From assembly GCF_004000605.1 (NCBI RefSeq), contig NZ_CP018911.1, positions 2,523,001-2,587,000 of the forward strand: a DNA stretch of 64,000 nt, written 5' to 3'. The translations under genes and the position numbers were made by a program. The DNA comes from Glycocaulis alkaliphilus. GTDB taxonomy: Bacteria > Pseudomonadota > Alphaproteobacteria > Caulobacterales > Maricaulaceae. Positions 44,882 through 54,199 of the stretch are shown here, in pieces. The first letter of the stretch is position 1, and every line of letters starts with the position of its first letter. Under the pieces are notes generated by a model. It was not told the origin of the DNA, did no database searches, and was given only the letters and a program-made list of their open reading frames with translations.

Positions 44882-45010
44882 ATGACTGATAATCAGAAAA
44901 CTACTCAAAAAGACCATTCCAAAGACAAGCCCGCCGGGCAGAATCCGGGCAACCAGCCCGGCAACAAGCCCGCGCAGAATCCGGCGAAAGCCGACTCGCA
45001 GCGCAAATAG
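44882..45010 (+). CDS. Small Pro/Asn/Lys-rich protein
   Basis: A 42-residue reading frame, MTDNQKTTQKDHSKDK followed by short PGQNPGN/PAQNPAK-type units, ending SQRK. It is hydrophilic and probably unstructured. Support for a real gene: an AAGGA ribosome-binding site 8 nt upstream, an AT-rich upstream region unlike its surroundings, and a strong terminator 13 bases after the stop. I do not recognise a family. Small stress-induced proteins of this composition exist, but no function can be assigned. Confidence 0.6.
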   Translation: MTDNQKTTQKDHSKDKPAGQNPGNQPGNKPAQNPAKADSQRK

Positions 45011-45023
45011 CGCCGGGCAGACG

Positions 45024-45055
45024 GATGCGGGGGTAACCCCGCATCTGTTCTTTTT
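45024..45055 (+). terminator. Rho-independent terminator after the small Pro/Asn/Lys-rich gene
   Basis: A perfect 9-bp stem GATGCGGGG/CCCCGCATC with GTAA loop, followed by TGTTCTTTTT. It lies between the small gene and the next hypothetical gene. Confidence 0.85.
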
Positions 45056-45078
45056 GATCCTTCGGGGGAGTACATGCC

Positions 45079-45450
45079 ATGACCATCCGCTTTCAGCATT
45101 ACAACCTGCTGATCGACAGTGCCTTCCGGCTCGATTCCAGCCGCCGGGCACTTGACCCCGGCCTGTATCGCGTCGAGACCGAAACCGAGCTGATGGAGGG
45201 CGCTTCCTTCCAGGCCGAGCGCTGGCTGTTCGCCACCATCCGCCCGATCGATGCGCAGGGGCGCACCCGGCGCGGCGAAATCTACGAGGTCACGCGCGCC
45301 GAGCTGACACAGATCCTCACCTGCCATGCCAGCACGCTGCAACCGCCCAACATGGCGCGCGCTACCATTCACAAACCAGCCCTCCTTTCCCGCACCGATG
45401 CGCTCGCCATCGAGCGCGCCTGCAATGAAGGCATGGTGCAGACCGGGTGA
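45079..45450 (+). CDS. Hypothetical protein
   Basis: A 123-residue cytoplasmic protein beginning MTIRFQHYNLLIDSAFRLDS. It contains YRVETETELMEGASFQAERWLFATIRPID and a C-terminal ALLSRTDALAIERACNEG helix. GGGGGAG lies 9 nt upstream of the ATG. It has no signal peptide, no membrane segment and no family I recognise. Its base composition resembles the core genome. Confidence 0.65.
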   Translation: MTIRFQHYNLLIDSAFRLDSSRRALDPGLYRVETETELMEGASFQAERWLFATIRPIDAQGRTRRGEIYEVTRAELTQILTCHASTLQPPNMARATIHKPALLSRTDALAIERACNEGMVQTG

Positions 45451-45591
45451 GGCCTGGGGCGGCCACCCTCGCGTTTCACCAGGACAAGCCGGTGCCCAGA
45501 AACGGCGCATGGCGCCGAAAAGCGCGACCGCGCGCCCGAGCCTATGCGAGGAGCGAAGCCCGGATGGGCTGAGCATCAGGAAAAAGAGACT

Positions 45592-45612
45592 GGATCCCGG
45601 CGTTCGCCGGGA
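45592..45612. repeat. Short GC-rich palindromic repeat
   Basis: TCCCGGCG-TT-CGCCGGGA is a perfect 8-bp stem preceded by GGA. This looks like a common alphaproteobacterial dispersed palindrome. It lies in the gap between the hypothetical gene and the restriction-modification gene; only one copy is seen here. Confidence 0.5.
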
Positions 45613-45632
45613 AAACGCCAGAGAGAGAGGGA

Positions 45633-48600
45633 TCACCCCTCAATCGGCAATTCGATCTCACCCATGATCCGGTGGGTTTCAAAGAGCACCTTGATGATGC
45701 GCTGATAGTGCTGGATGTCAGCAAAGGACAGCGCGCGGCCCTTGCGGTCTTTCAGCCATTTCTGCGCGGGCTGGTAGCCGCCGATATAAAAGTTCCACGC
45801 AATCTCCGGCACGCCCTCAAAGCGCTGGGCCTTGTTGATCCAGACAGAGCCCGCATCGAAGCTGGGCTTGTCCACCACGCCGTCGCCCTCGCCCATGAAG
45901 GGATAGGGCGTCTCGCCGATGGCGGCAGGCTCCATCAGGTGCAGGCGGCGAAGCTCTCCGCCCTTCTCACTTACATGCCAGAAGATATCGGGCGAAGCCG
46001 GATACGGGATGCGCGGAAAATCGATCTTCAGGAACTCGGCAAAAGTCTCGCGGTAATCCGGGCTGTGCAGCACGCCATAGATGTAATCGAAAATGGCGAT
46101 CTCGTCCGGCTCGCCATGCGCGTCGTCCCTGGCCAGTTCGCGCAGCTTGCGCCAGATTTTCGGATCGAAATTCACCCGGCGCGTCTGATCGAGGGAGCCT
46201 TCCTCCGGGTAGAGATAGAGGGGGTTGAAGACATTCACTTCCTTGATGCTCAGGGAGTGGTGCGTAATGGGCTGGTCGAACACCAACACGTCAGCAAAAT
46301 CACGACCGCCTTCGATGGTTCGCGTGAAGCTGAGCCCAAGATTTTGCTTAAATGCGTGCCGCATCACCTCATCACGCGGACGGCAGATGAAGCCGCGCGA
46401 TGTGCCGGTGTAATAGGTCCAGCGCGTATCGAAGGGGCGGTAGGCAATCGGCACGACGCGATCTTCGGAGAAATTCTGCTTCACATCGCCCTGCGCCCAG
46501 CCGACCTGCCAGTCCTGCACGTCCTTGCCGAGCTGGTATTTGGTGCGCGCCTCTTCCACCGGCAGGGCGGCAAAATCCTGCACCCGCCGCCAGAGTTCGC
46601 CTTTGTCCATATCGATGGTCAGCGCATCGCGCGCGGTGACGATGCCCACCGAATTGACCGGCATCAATTCCTGCACGCCAAAGCCTTCCAGATAGGCTTC
46701 TTCCAGCGCGTAATCGCGCCGCGTCATCACATATTGCGGGGCCTGAAGGGAAAGCGGCTCGAAATGCGTCGCCTTCACCCCCGCCTCGCGCAGCGAGTCA
46801 TACTTGCCGCTGCGCGTGCCCCACAGATCACCGTGGAGGACTTTTGCGAGCGGCTTGTCCTTGCCCGCTGCGGCCTTTTTCTTCACCGCAATGATGATCG
46901 CCACGCCCTGCTGGATATCGAACACGTTCTTGTCGGGCGAGCCGTCGGGCGAGACTTCCTTCTTCTTGGCATTGCCGTGCAAATCCAGCACGTAGATGGC
47001 GTCGAACGTGTTCAGAAGGTGCCAGCGCATACCCCGGAAGGTGGGTTATCCAGATAGCCGTGATTGGTGATGAAGCCGAGAATGCCTTCGCCATTCTTTT
47101 CAATCATGTGCTCGCCGAAGCGGATGAATTTCACATAGTCATCATTGATCCATTTCGGATTGCGCTCTTTCAGCTTCTCCTTGCCGCCCGGCTCTTTCTT
47201 GTAAGCCTCCATCAGGCCCATGATCCAATCGCCTTTATTGGCGCTTTCGCCCGAATAGGGCGGGTTGCCGATCACGCACATGATGGGCATGTCGCGCTTG
47301 ATCTTGCTGGCCTCGCGCGCCTCTTCGGCCAGCCAGCGGGCGAACAAGACCTGCTCCACCCGCTCACCCTCTTCCAGCGAGTTGGTGAGATAGACAGAGA
47401 GGCGCGGCGGCTCGCCGGAGGGCGTGTAACCCATCTCGGTCAGGATCATGTCCAGCTTCATGTGGCACATGGCGTAGCTGGCCATGAGAAGCTCGAACCC
47501 GTGAATGCGCGGGATCAGTTCGGTTTCCACATAGGAAGACCAGTGGCCGGGGGCGGACGCCTTCACCCGGTTGCCGATCTGCTTGATCACTTCGGCCAGG
47601 AACGTGCCGGTGCCGGTGGCGGGATCGAGAATCTGGACGCGGTGTACATCGCGCTTCTCGGTTATCGCCTTGCCCTTCTTGTCGGTCTGGCCGGTATCGA
47701 AATCGATCCTGATCTTCGAGGTGTCGGCAAGGCCGTCCGCCAGACCGAACTCGCTCTTCAATACCTCATCGACCGCACGCACGATGAAATTGACGACGGG
47801 CTCTGGCGTGTACCATACGCCGCGCGCCTTCCTCTTGGCCGGGTTATAGGCGGCCAGGAAGGTTTCGTAGAAATGCAGGAAGGGGTCATTCTGGCCGGTC
47901 AGCCTGCCGAAATCGGCCATGATTTCATTGAGATTGCAGGCGAGGAAAATCTTGGTCAGGTCATCGATGATCCACGCCATGCGGTCATCGAGATCCGGCC
48001 CCGCGATATAGCCGAACAGGCGGCGCAGGAAGGGATTGGATTTCGGTAAGAGCTCCAGCGCTTCCTGACGGCTGAACGTATCGAGCGTCTGGTCATGCAG
48101 ACGCGCAGCGAAGAGGCCATAGGCAATCGTCTCGGCATAGATGTCGGCAAAGTCAGCCGCCGTGATGTCGTGGATCAGATGTTCCTGAAAGGCGCGGTAT
48201 TGCGCCGTCAGGTCTGTATCGCCATTGCGCTCCAGATCGGCGACCAGCGCCCGGCCCATCACATCCTTGATCAGTACGGCTTTCGCCGCCATCAGCTCGG
48301 CAAGGCGTTTTGAGGAGGTGATGGTGCGCGGCGTCTGCGCCACGAAATCCTTCAGCTGGGCTTCCAGCTCCGCGAAGGCTTCCGGCTTTGGCTGCAATCC
48401 CATCAGCACATCGCCAATGGAGATGGAGCGGATCAGCTCAGCCTCGCGGTAGAACTCGAAATCGAGCCCGTTCGTGTAGAGAAGGTTGGGGAAGCCCTTC
48501 AGATAGCGCTGCTTCTGCTCGACGCTGTAACCCTTGAGGGCCTTTAGCTCGACGCCGACATCCTTCGCCTCGCAATGGCCCACCGGCACATCGCCGCGCA

Positions 48601-48775
48601 TGAAGATGAAGTCCGGCGCGCCGATGGCGACGCGCTTTGGCTCATTGGTGACGCTGATCCGCTCATCCAGCGCGCTGAACAGCTCATAAAGCGCCGGGCG
48701 ATAGCTGTGCTCGGTCGCCTGCCCGCCTTTGAAGGTGGCGGCGATCTTCTCGAAATATCCGGCAATCACACTCAT
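45633..48775 (-). pseudogene. Single-polypeptide restriction-modification enzyme (type IIG/ISP-like), frameshifted
   Basis: One gene now split in two frames: 47012-48775 (N-terminal part, 587 residues) and 45633-47030 (C-terminal part). The N-terminus has a PD-(D/E)xK nuclease pattern: Pro54-Asp55 in GAPDFIFMR, then Glu69-Ala-Lys71 in HCEAKDVG. A gamma-type adenine methyltransferase follows, with VWYTPEPVVNFIV, motif I DPATGTGTF (384-392) and motif IV NPPY (504-507). The C-terminal part looks like the specificity domain of type ISP enzymes; no helicase domain is seen. Near 47041-47045 a CCC run replaces the expected CCCC, so GYLDNP no longer runs into TFRGMRWHLLNTF. The start is ATG 48775. 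The cause could be mutation or a sequencing error. Confidence 0.85.
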
Positions 48776-48848
48776 GGCCCGCGCGCGTCTCCCCTGTTGC
48801 CACACGCTAGCCGTGTTGGGGCGGGAGGGGCAATCAGGAAGGATCATT

Positions 48849-48937
48849 TAAACCCCGGAAGCCCGGAGGGCTATCCGGGGCCTCGGGCCGGTTCTGAGGG
48901 AGGTCCCGGCTCTGCGCTTCGCTTGGCCGGGATTTAA
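48849..48937 (+). repeat. Two-hairpin intergenic repeat, copy F
   Basis: The inner stem of hairpin 1 is AGCCC/GGGCT with a GGA loop. Hairpin 2 is TCCCGGCTCTGCG...TTGGCCGGGA, nearly the exact inverse of the matching part of copy C. It lies upstream of the restriction-modification gene. Confidence 0.8.
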
Positions 48938-48952
48938 AGGGAATAACACCCC

Positions 48953-49480
48953 CTACCCGAAATCGACCTCGTCTTCGGGGCTCATGTTTTCCTTGTCCGT
49001 CGCGCGGCGGAACGGCCCGGGATAGCGCGGATCAGTGCGGCGGCGGCGGTCCGGGCCGAAATAGTTGCCCGACTTGATGAAGCGGCGCGGCCGCTCGATC
49101 AGCGCCACCATGCGGTTATACAGATCGACCGGGCGCACGGGCTTGGCCAGATACTCGTTCACGCCCGCATTGATGGCTTCCATGATGCGGGTGCGGTCGG
49201 TATGGCCGGTGACCATGATGATGGGCAGGTATTTGTTGGGGCTGTCAGAGGCGGTGCGCACCAGCCGGGTGAACTCCAGCCCGTCCACATCGCCCAGCGC
49301 ATAATCGACCAGCGCCACATCGGGGTTGGACGTGCGCATGGATTCAAACGCATCGGCCGCGTCACGCACCTCCACCACGGTGCGCACGCCAAAACCCTGC
49401 AGCACCTTGCGCAATATGGTGGACATATGCGCGTTGTCCTCAACGATAAGGACCCGCACGCGTTCAAAGCTGCCTGACAT
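48953..49480 (-). CDS. Single-domain response regulator (CheY-like) with basic tail
   Basis: A 175-residue protein. The receiver domain has VLIVEDN with acidic Glu14/Asp15, phospho-acceptor Asp59 in VALVDYALGDVDG, the VTGH switch segment and Lys in YLAKPVRP. It is followed by about 50 residues with YFGPDRRRRTDPRYPGP, a tail seen in many alphaproteobacterial CheY-like proteins. It has no output domain, so it probably acts by protein contact or in a phosphorelay. ATG 49480 gives MSGSFERVRVLIVEDN; an ATG at 49522 is also in frame. It is divergent from uvrB and no kinase is adjacent. Confidence 0.88.
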   Translation of the reverse strand: MSGSFERVRVLIVEDNAHMSTILRKVLQGFGVRTVVEVRDAADAFESMRTSNPDVALVDYALGDVDGLEFTRLVRTASDSPNKYLPIIMVTGHTDRTRIMEAINAGVNEYLAKPVRPVDLYNRMVALIERPRRFIKSGNYFGPDRRRRTDPRYPGPFRRATDKENMSPEDEVDFG

Positions 49481-49602
49481 GCCTCGCCCGATGGATTCGC
49501 GACTAATGCCATCATTGTGCATGGCCCGCGTTAACCAAAACTTGCGGGCCCGGTGCAGCGGCGCTCTCGCTTTCAGGGCGGCCGTGTTGCATATATGTTC
49601 TC

Positions 49603-51810
49603 ATGGCCAAGCTGACCCGCGACGATACCGCCTATGCCCCGCCCGAAGAGGCCATAAGCCCAGGCGGCGTGTCCGATTTGGGCCAGGCCGGGTTTGTGCG
49701 CGATGTAGTCCCCGCCGGCATCCACGATGCGCTGTCTTTGCCTGCCAACTGGACGCCGCACCGCCCGGACCGGCCCGACAAGTCCGAGGGCGGGCGCACC
49801 TTCCAGATGGTCAGCGATTTCGAGCCCTCCGGCGACCAGCCCGCGGCCATCGCCGAGCTGGTGGAGGGCTTGAGCCAGCATGAGCGCGATCAGGTGCTGC
49901 TGGGCGTGACGGGGTCGGGCAAGACCTTCACCATGGCCAAGGTCATCGAGGCGACGCAGCGCCCGGCTTTGATCCTGGCGCCGAACAAGACGCTCGCCGC
50001 GCAGCTTTACGGGGAGTTCAAGAGCTTCTTCCCCCACAATGCGGTGGAGTATTTCGTCTCCTATTATGACTACTACCAGCCGGAAGCCTATGTGCCGCGC
50101 ACCGACACCTATATCGAGAAGGAATCCTCGATAAACGAGGCCATCGACCGGATGCGCCACGCCGCGACGCGGGCAATCCTGGAGCGCGATGACGTGATCA
50201 TCGTGGCGTCGGTCTCCTGCATTTACGGCATCGGCTCGGTGGAGACCTACACCGCCATGGTGTTCGACCTCAAAGTGGGCGATGTGAGCGATCCGCGCGA
50301 GATCATGCGCCAGCTGACCGCCCTGCAATACACCCGCAACGACGCCGCCTTCACGCGCGGCACCTTCCGGGTGCGCGGCGATGTGCTGGAGATCTTCCCC
50401 GCCCACTATGACGCGCGCGCCTGGCGGATCAGCTTCTTTGGCGACGAGATCGAGAGCATTTCCGAGTTCGACACCCTCACCGGCAAGGCGGTGGCGGCGC
50501 TGGAGACAGTGCGCGTCTACGCCAACTCCCACTATGTCACCCCGCGCCCGACGCTCAATCAGGCTATTCAACATATCAAGGCGGAGCTGGCCGAGCGGCT
50601 GGAATGGATGGAGGCCAATAACAAGCTCTTGGAAGCCCAGCGCCTCGCCCAGCGCGTGCAGTTCGATATCGAGATGCTCGAAGCCACCGGCAGCTGCAAC
50701 GGCATCGAGAACTATTCGCGTTATCTGACGGGCCGCAAGCCCGGCGAGCCGCCGCCAACCCTCTTTGAATACATTCCCGAAAACGCCCTCGTCTTCACCG
50801 ATGAGAGCCATGTGACGATCCCGCAGCTCGGCGCCATGTACAAGGGCGACTTCTCGCGCAAGCGCACGCTCGCCGAGCACGGCTTCCGCCTGCCCTCCTG
50901 CATGGATAACCGCCCCCTCAAATTCGAGGAATGGGAGGCGATGCGCCCGCAGACCATCCACGTCTCGGCGACGCCCGGCAGCTGGGAGCTGGACAGGACC
51001 GGCGGCGTCTTCACCGAGCAGGTGATCCGCCCCACCGGGCTTATCGATCCGCCGGTGGAGGTGCGCCCGGTCGCCAAAGAGGGCTTCAGCCAGGTCGATG
51101 ACATTATCGAGGAGGCGCGCGCCACGGCCGCTGCCGGGTATCGCACCCTCATCACCACGCTCACCAAGCGCATGGCCGAAGACCTCACCGAATACATGCA
51201 CGAGCAGGGCCTGAAAGTGCGCTACATGCATTCCGACGTCGATACGGTGGAGCGCATCGAGCTGATCCGGGACTTACGCCTTGGCGTCTATGACGTGCTG
51301 GTCGGCATCAATCTGTTGCGCGAGGGGCTCGATATCCCCGAATGCGGCCTCGTGGGCATTCTCGACGCCGACAAGGAAGGCTTTTTGCGCTCCGAGACGA
51401 GCCTCGTCCAGACCATTGGCCGCGCGGCGCGTAACGCCGATGCCAAGGTCATCCTCTATGCAGACAGCATTACCGGCTCGATGGCCCGCGCCATGGACGA
51501 GACCGCGCGCCGCCGCGCCAAGCAGATCGCCCATAACGAGGCGCACGGCATCACGCCGACCACCATCGTGCGCGGCATTTCCGATGTGCTCGAAGGTGTG
51601 ATGGAAAAAACCGCGGCCGGCCGCGGCGCCCGCGCCCGCCAGCGCGGCCAGGAGCGCCGGGGTACCGCCGAGGATCAGGCCCGCTTTGAACCCAATAATC
51701 TCAAAGCCACCATCGCCGACCTTGAAAAACGCATGCGCGAGGCGGCTGCCAATCTCGAATTCGAGGAAGCGGCACGGCTAAGGGACGAGATCAAGGCACT
51801 GGGGGCGTAG
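49603..51810 (+). CDS. uvrB: Excinuclease ABC subunit B
   Basis: UvrB is the damage-verification helicase of nucleotide excision repair. The 735-residue protein has Walker [15 protein letters not shown] (101-114), the beta-hairpin region [31 protein letters not shown], helicase motifs V/VI ([22 protein letters not shown]) and a C-terminal UVR helix pair ([16 protein letters not shown]). About 65 extra residues precede the usual N-terminus. The stop is 3 bases from the stop of the DGQHR gene, so the accessory unit abuts uvrB exactly. Confidence 0.97.
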   Translation: MAKLTRDDTAYAPPEEAISPGGVSDLGQAGFVRDVVPAGIHDALSLPANWTPHRPDRPDKSEGGRTFQMVSDFEPSGDQPAAIAELVEGLSQHERDQVLLGVTGSGKTFTMAKVIEATQRPALILAPNKTLAAQLYGEFKSFFPHNAVEYFVSYYDYYQPEAYVPRTDTYIEKESSINEAIDRMRHAATRAILERDDVIIVASVSCIYGIGSVETYTAMVFDLKVGDVSDPREIMRQLTALQYTRNDAAFTRGTFRVRGDVLEIFPAHYDARAWRISFFGDEIESISEFDTLTGKAVAALETVRVYANSHYVTPRPTLNQAIQHIKAELAERLEWMEANNKLLEAQRLAQRVQFDIEMLEATGSCNGIENYSRYLTGRKPGEPPPTLFEYIPENALVFTDESHVTIPQLGAMYKGDFSRKRTLAEHGFRLPSCMDNRPLKFEEWEAMRPQTIHVSATPGSWELDRTGGVFTEQVIRPTGLIDPPVEVRPVAKEGFSQVDDIIEEARATAAAGYRTLITTLTKRMAEDLTEYMHEQGLKVRYMHSDVDTVERIELIRDLRLGVYDVLVGINLLREGLDIPECGLVGILDADKEGFLRSETSLVQTIGRAARNADAKVILYADSITGSMARAMDETARRRAKQIAHNEAHGITPTTIVRGISDVLEGVMEKTAAGRGARARQRGQERRGTAEDQARFEPNNLKATIADLEKRMREAAANLEFEEAARLRDEIKALGA

Positions 51811-51813
51811 GGC

Positions 51814-53001
51814 TTAATCGTAATCCGCCAATCCAGAAGCCCGCAAAAAATCTTTAAATAGGGACCGTTCGCCACCTGTCCCGGGGAGGTAGTTTCGCGA
51901 GTTTATCGCATCTCCATCAATATCTATGTTTTTAATGATTTCATAGAAAGAAGACATTTTCACGAAGTCGCCTTCATGCGACTTCAAAGCATTGTACATA
52001 GGTCTCATCAAAGACATTAAGGCGCGAAAACCATTGCTTCGCACAAGAATTTCTCCCGGTTGTGGATCATCCCATTGCCGCTGCCAATGTCTACGTACAG
52101 CCTCGAAATAATGCATGATCTGATCAGCGATCAAACCATCCTTTTCTTCAAAAAACCACCGTCTGAAAATCAACAAATCAGGGTCATATGGTCCCGCCGC
52201 GCTCCAGTGTCCCGTCGTTTTGCCAATTTCCCTATCTCGAATAATATCCTTCGTTAATAAGGGAAGGAGAGCTTGTACAACAGTAGCTTGAGTTAAAACT
52301 TCACCAAAACGCCCATCGGTAGCAACTCCAAGCCTCTTTATACGTTTATAGAACGGACTTTTCTCCGTAGAATCAAGCAGCACTGTTACTGTATGACAAC
52401 TTTTCTCCGGACTTCTGCTTTTGCTATAAGAAAGCAGGTCGTAAACAAGGCTTTTGTTTACTTTGGTCTGAGCCAAATTAACGGTCGCAAATATTCCAGC
52501 CTGATCTGCAATGTCGGCATCAACAAAAATACAAACGTTAACGTCAAATTCCTCTTTGTTTATATCGGACTCCTGAAGCCCCCGAATGCGGTGCTGGCCA
52601 TCCAAAACTCGGGCAATCCCGCGAAAAAGAACTGTGTTCGCATCCAGATGATCTCCTGGAACGTTCGTTAACGTCATCTTGTAGAACGACCCAGGGGAGT
52701 CCGACTTGCAAATCTCGTCGAGAGCAACCGTTCTTCCTTCTACAGCAAGCACTACTGCCGTCGGAAACGTAGCGTCCGGAAGTCGTACATATCGTGCAAT
52801 TTCTTCCACGCGCTTGGTGTTCACCGTTCGCTGAATACCTAAGTATTCGTCGAGATCGTCATTCCCAATTTTCTTTCGAACGTCGAACCAAGAAATATCA
52901 ATCAGCTCTTTCGCGCTCATTTTTCCGATGAAAAAGTCGCCAATTGGCTGACTGACCTTCATCACATCGAACGAAACGGATCGCGGACTCTCATTAATCA
53001 T
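51814..53001 (-). CDS. DGQHR-domain protein (DndB-like)
   Basis: A 395-residue protein with the DGQHR signature at 134-138 (RVLDGQHRIRGL). It also has an upstream QRTVNTKRVEEIARYV segment and a downstream IFATVNLAQTKVNKSLVYDLL segment, both typical of this family. DGQHR proteins include DndB, the regulator of DNA phosphorothioation operons, and relatives in other DNA-modification clusters; the fold is related to ParB-like nucleotide-binding domains. ATG 53001 overlaps the membrane-protein stop by 8 nt, so it is the third gene of the MT-A70 unit. It is clearly more AT-rich than uvrB, which supports transfer. No dnd genes are present. Confidence 0.85.
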   Translation of the reverse strand: MINESPRSVSFDVMKVSQPIGDFFIGKMSAKELIDISWFDVRKKIGNDDLDEYLGIQRTVNTKRVEEIARYVRLPDATFPTAVVLAVEGRTVALDEICKSDSPGSFYKMTLTNVPGDHLDANTVLFRGIARVLDGQHRIRGLQESDINKEEFDVNVCIFVDADIADQAGIFATVNLAQTKVNKSLVYDLLSYSKSRSPEKSCHTVTVLLDSTEKSPFYKRIKRLGVATDGRFGEVLTQATVVQALLPLLTKDIIRDREIGKTTGHWSAAGPYDPDLLIFRRWFFEEKDGLIADQIMHYFEAVRRHWQRQWDDPQPGEILVRSNGFRALMSLMRPMYNALKSHEGDFVKMSSFYEIIKNIDIDGDAINSRNYLPGTGGERSLFKDFLRASGLADYD

Positions 53002-53515
53002 AACCAACACCCACGACCGCAGCTTCGGCATTCACCTGATCGCGATTAACTTGATCGGGACTCGGAGGTGGCTGCTCTGAAAGAACTTTAACTCTATAAT
53101 ATATAAAAAAGGCACCGATAAATAGCAAAACACTAACTACGCTATGTAAAATAGTAAATGACGTCTCCAAATTCGGTATCAAAGCAATAAATGGCTTTTG
53201 TGCTATATACATGGCTAGCATAGCTATGCATGTCAGAACGAACACAAGCGACCATGCCCGCACCCAAGTGAGATTATTATGAGATTTCAGCTGTATTGTA
53301 ATAAAAACAGATGCAGAAACTGAAGTTGCATAAAAATACAAATCTCCAGATAGAAATACTTCTATAATTAAATATCGCCAACTCTCTAGAATAAGAGATG
53401 CCATATAACCTAAGATCAGCGGAACCAACGAAAAAACGGCCAGAATGATAACTTCACGTCGTGCATCTTTTTTGCCAGACCTAGAGGCATGTTCAATTGA
53501 AAAACTATCAAACAC
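52994..53515 (-). CDS. Four-helix membrane protein of the MT-A70 unit
   Basis: A 173-residue protein with a short basic N-terminus (SRSGKKDARREV) and hydrophobic segments at about 22-43, 49-74, 86-105 and 118-141. A hydrophilic Pro/Gln/Asn-rich tail of about 30 residues follows. It has no signal peptide and no catalytic motif I recognise. It starts 5 bases after the methyltransferase stop and overlaps the DGQHR gene by 8 nt. A small multi-helix protein in such a unit could be a membrane effector as in several defence systems; this is inference from context only. The gene is strongly AT-rich. Confidence 0.75.
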   Translation of the reverse strand: MFDSFSIEHASRSGKKDARREVIILAVFSLVPLILGYMASLILESWRYLIIEVFLSGDLYFYATSVSASVFITIQLKSHNNLTWVRAWSLVFVLTCIAMLAMYIAQKPFIALIPNLETSFTILHSVVSVLLFIGAFFIYYRVKVLSEQPPPSPDQVNRDQVNAEAAVVGVGYD

Positions 53516-53520
53516 TGCAT

Positions 53521-54144
53521 CTACCTTTTTTCACGAGCGAGCTCCGATTGAGAACTCGAATTATACGTATAGGTACGCCAGTCCGGAGCGTAAGCGCCAT
53601 CCGCTTGATTGCCCCAATTGTGCCAGCCTAGGCGAGTCCCTCGCGAAAACAATTCCAATCTCGGCCCCGGTGAGCATGCTTCGATAATGTCGTATTGCTC
53701 AACGGGCTTCCGCGAGTGCTCCATTTTTCGCGTCGAGATGATATTCACTTGGCTCCGTGCAGGAGCAAGTGTTCGCGGGTTCGGGCCGCGCACGCCAAAT
53801 AGAAGCAACTCAGTAACGTTGCGGAAGTAGAAACCTACGCCGCGTCCATCTGGGCCGCCGTCCTTTCGGATCTTCTGCCAGACAAGGTTGCTCTTATATG
53901 TGAAGCCCCACGCCTGCATGAGCGTCAGGCCATCTGGAAGAAGAGCATTCGGAACCCAGAGATATAGGTGGGCTGTGTCGGCGGCGTAGTCAGTGACAGG
54001 CATTGCGCAGAGTTCTTCCAACGACATCGTTGGATACCGTGTAAGTTTACGATTTTCCGGAGCTATTTTCCCCGTGCGGTTTTTAAAGCGCCAAGGGGGG
54101 TCAGCGAGAATGGTTCCAAATCGCTTGTCGGCAAAATCCAGCAT
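53521..54144 (-). CDS. MT-A70-family adenine-N6 methyltransferase
   Basis: A 207-residue methyltransferase. The catalytic DPPW is at 15-18 (FGTILADPPWRFKNR), with HLYLWVPNALLPDGL, FTYKSNLVWQKIR and the SAM-side PGPRLELFSRGTRLGWHNWGNQ. This is the MT-A70/Ime4-like group, found in phages and mobile elements, that methylates adenine N6 in DNA or RNA. ATG 54144 has GGGAG 8 nt upstream and starts just before strand 1; the frame continues upstream to 54291 into the lipoprotein gene without similarity. It is the first gene of the three-gene accessory unit. No nuclease gene is adjacent. Confidence 0.9.
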   Translation of the reverse strand: MLDFADKRFGTILADPPWRFKNRTGKIAPENRKLTRYPTMSLEELCAMPVTDYAADTAHLYLWVPNALLPDGLTLMQAWGFTYKSNLVWQKIRKDGGPDGRGVGFYFRNVTELLLFGVRGPNPRTLAPARSQVNIISTRKMEHSRKPVEQYDIIEACSPGPRLELFSRGTRLGWHNWGNQADGAYAPDWRTYTYNSSSQSELAREKR

Positions 54145-54199
54145 CTGAAACGCTCCCGGTGACTTGCACCGAACCGAATCCGTTTCGGTTGCTGGACCG

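Noticed and set aside
45633-47030. The C-terminal restriction-modification fragment as an independent gene with its own ATG
   Set aside because: The sequence continues directly from the N-terminal part when one C is restored, and the ATG is an internal Met of RGMRWHLL.
45672-48049. Long plus-strand frames opposite the restriction-modification gene
   Set aside because: The minus strand carries clear nuclease and methyltransferase motifs. The opposite frames show none.
49573-51231. A 552-codon open frame antisense to uvrB
   Set aside because: uvrB has full family motifs over the same bases. The antisense frame has no recognisable domain and arises from GC-rich codon bias.
51814-53001. A DNA phosphorothioation (dnd) operon
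   Set aside because: Only the DGQHR (DndB-like) part is present. No DndA, C, D or E homologue is seen nearby.
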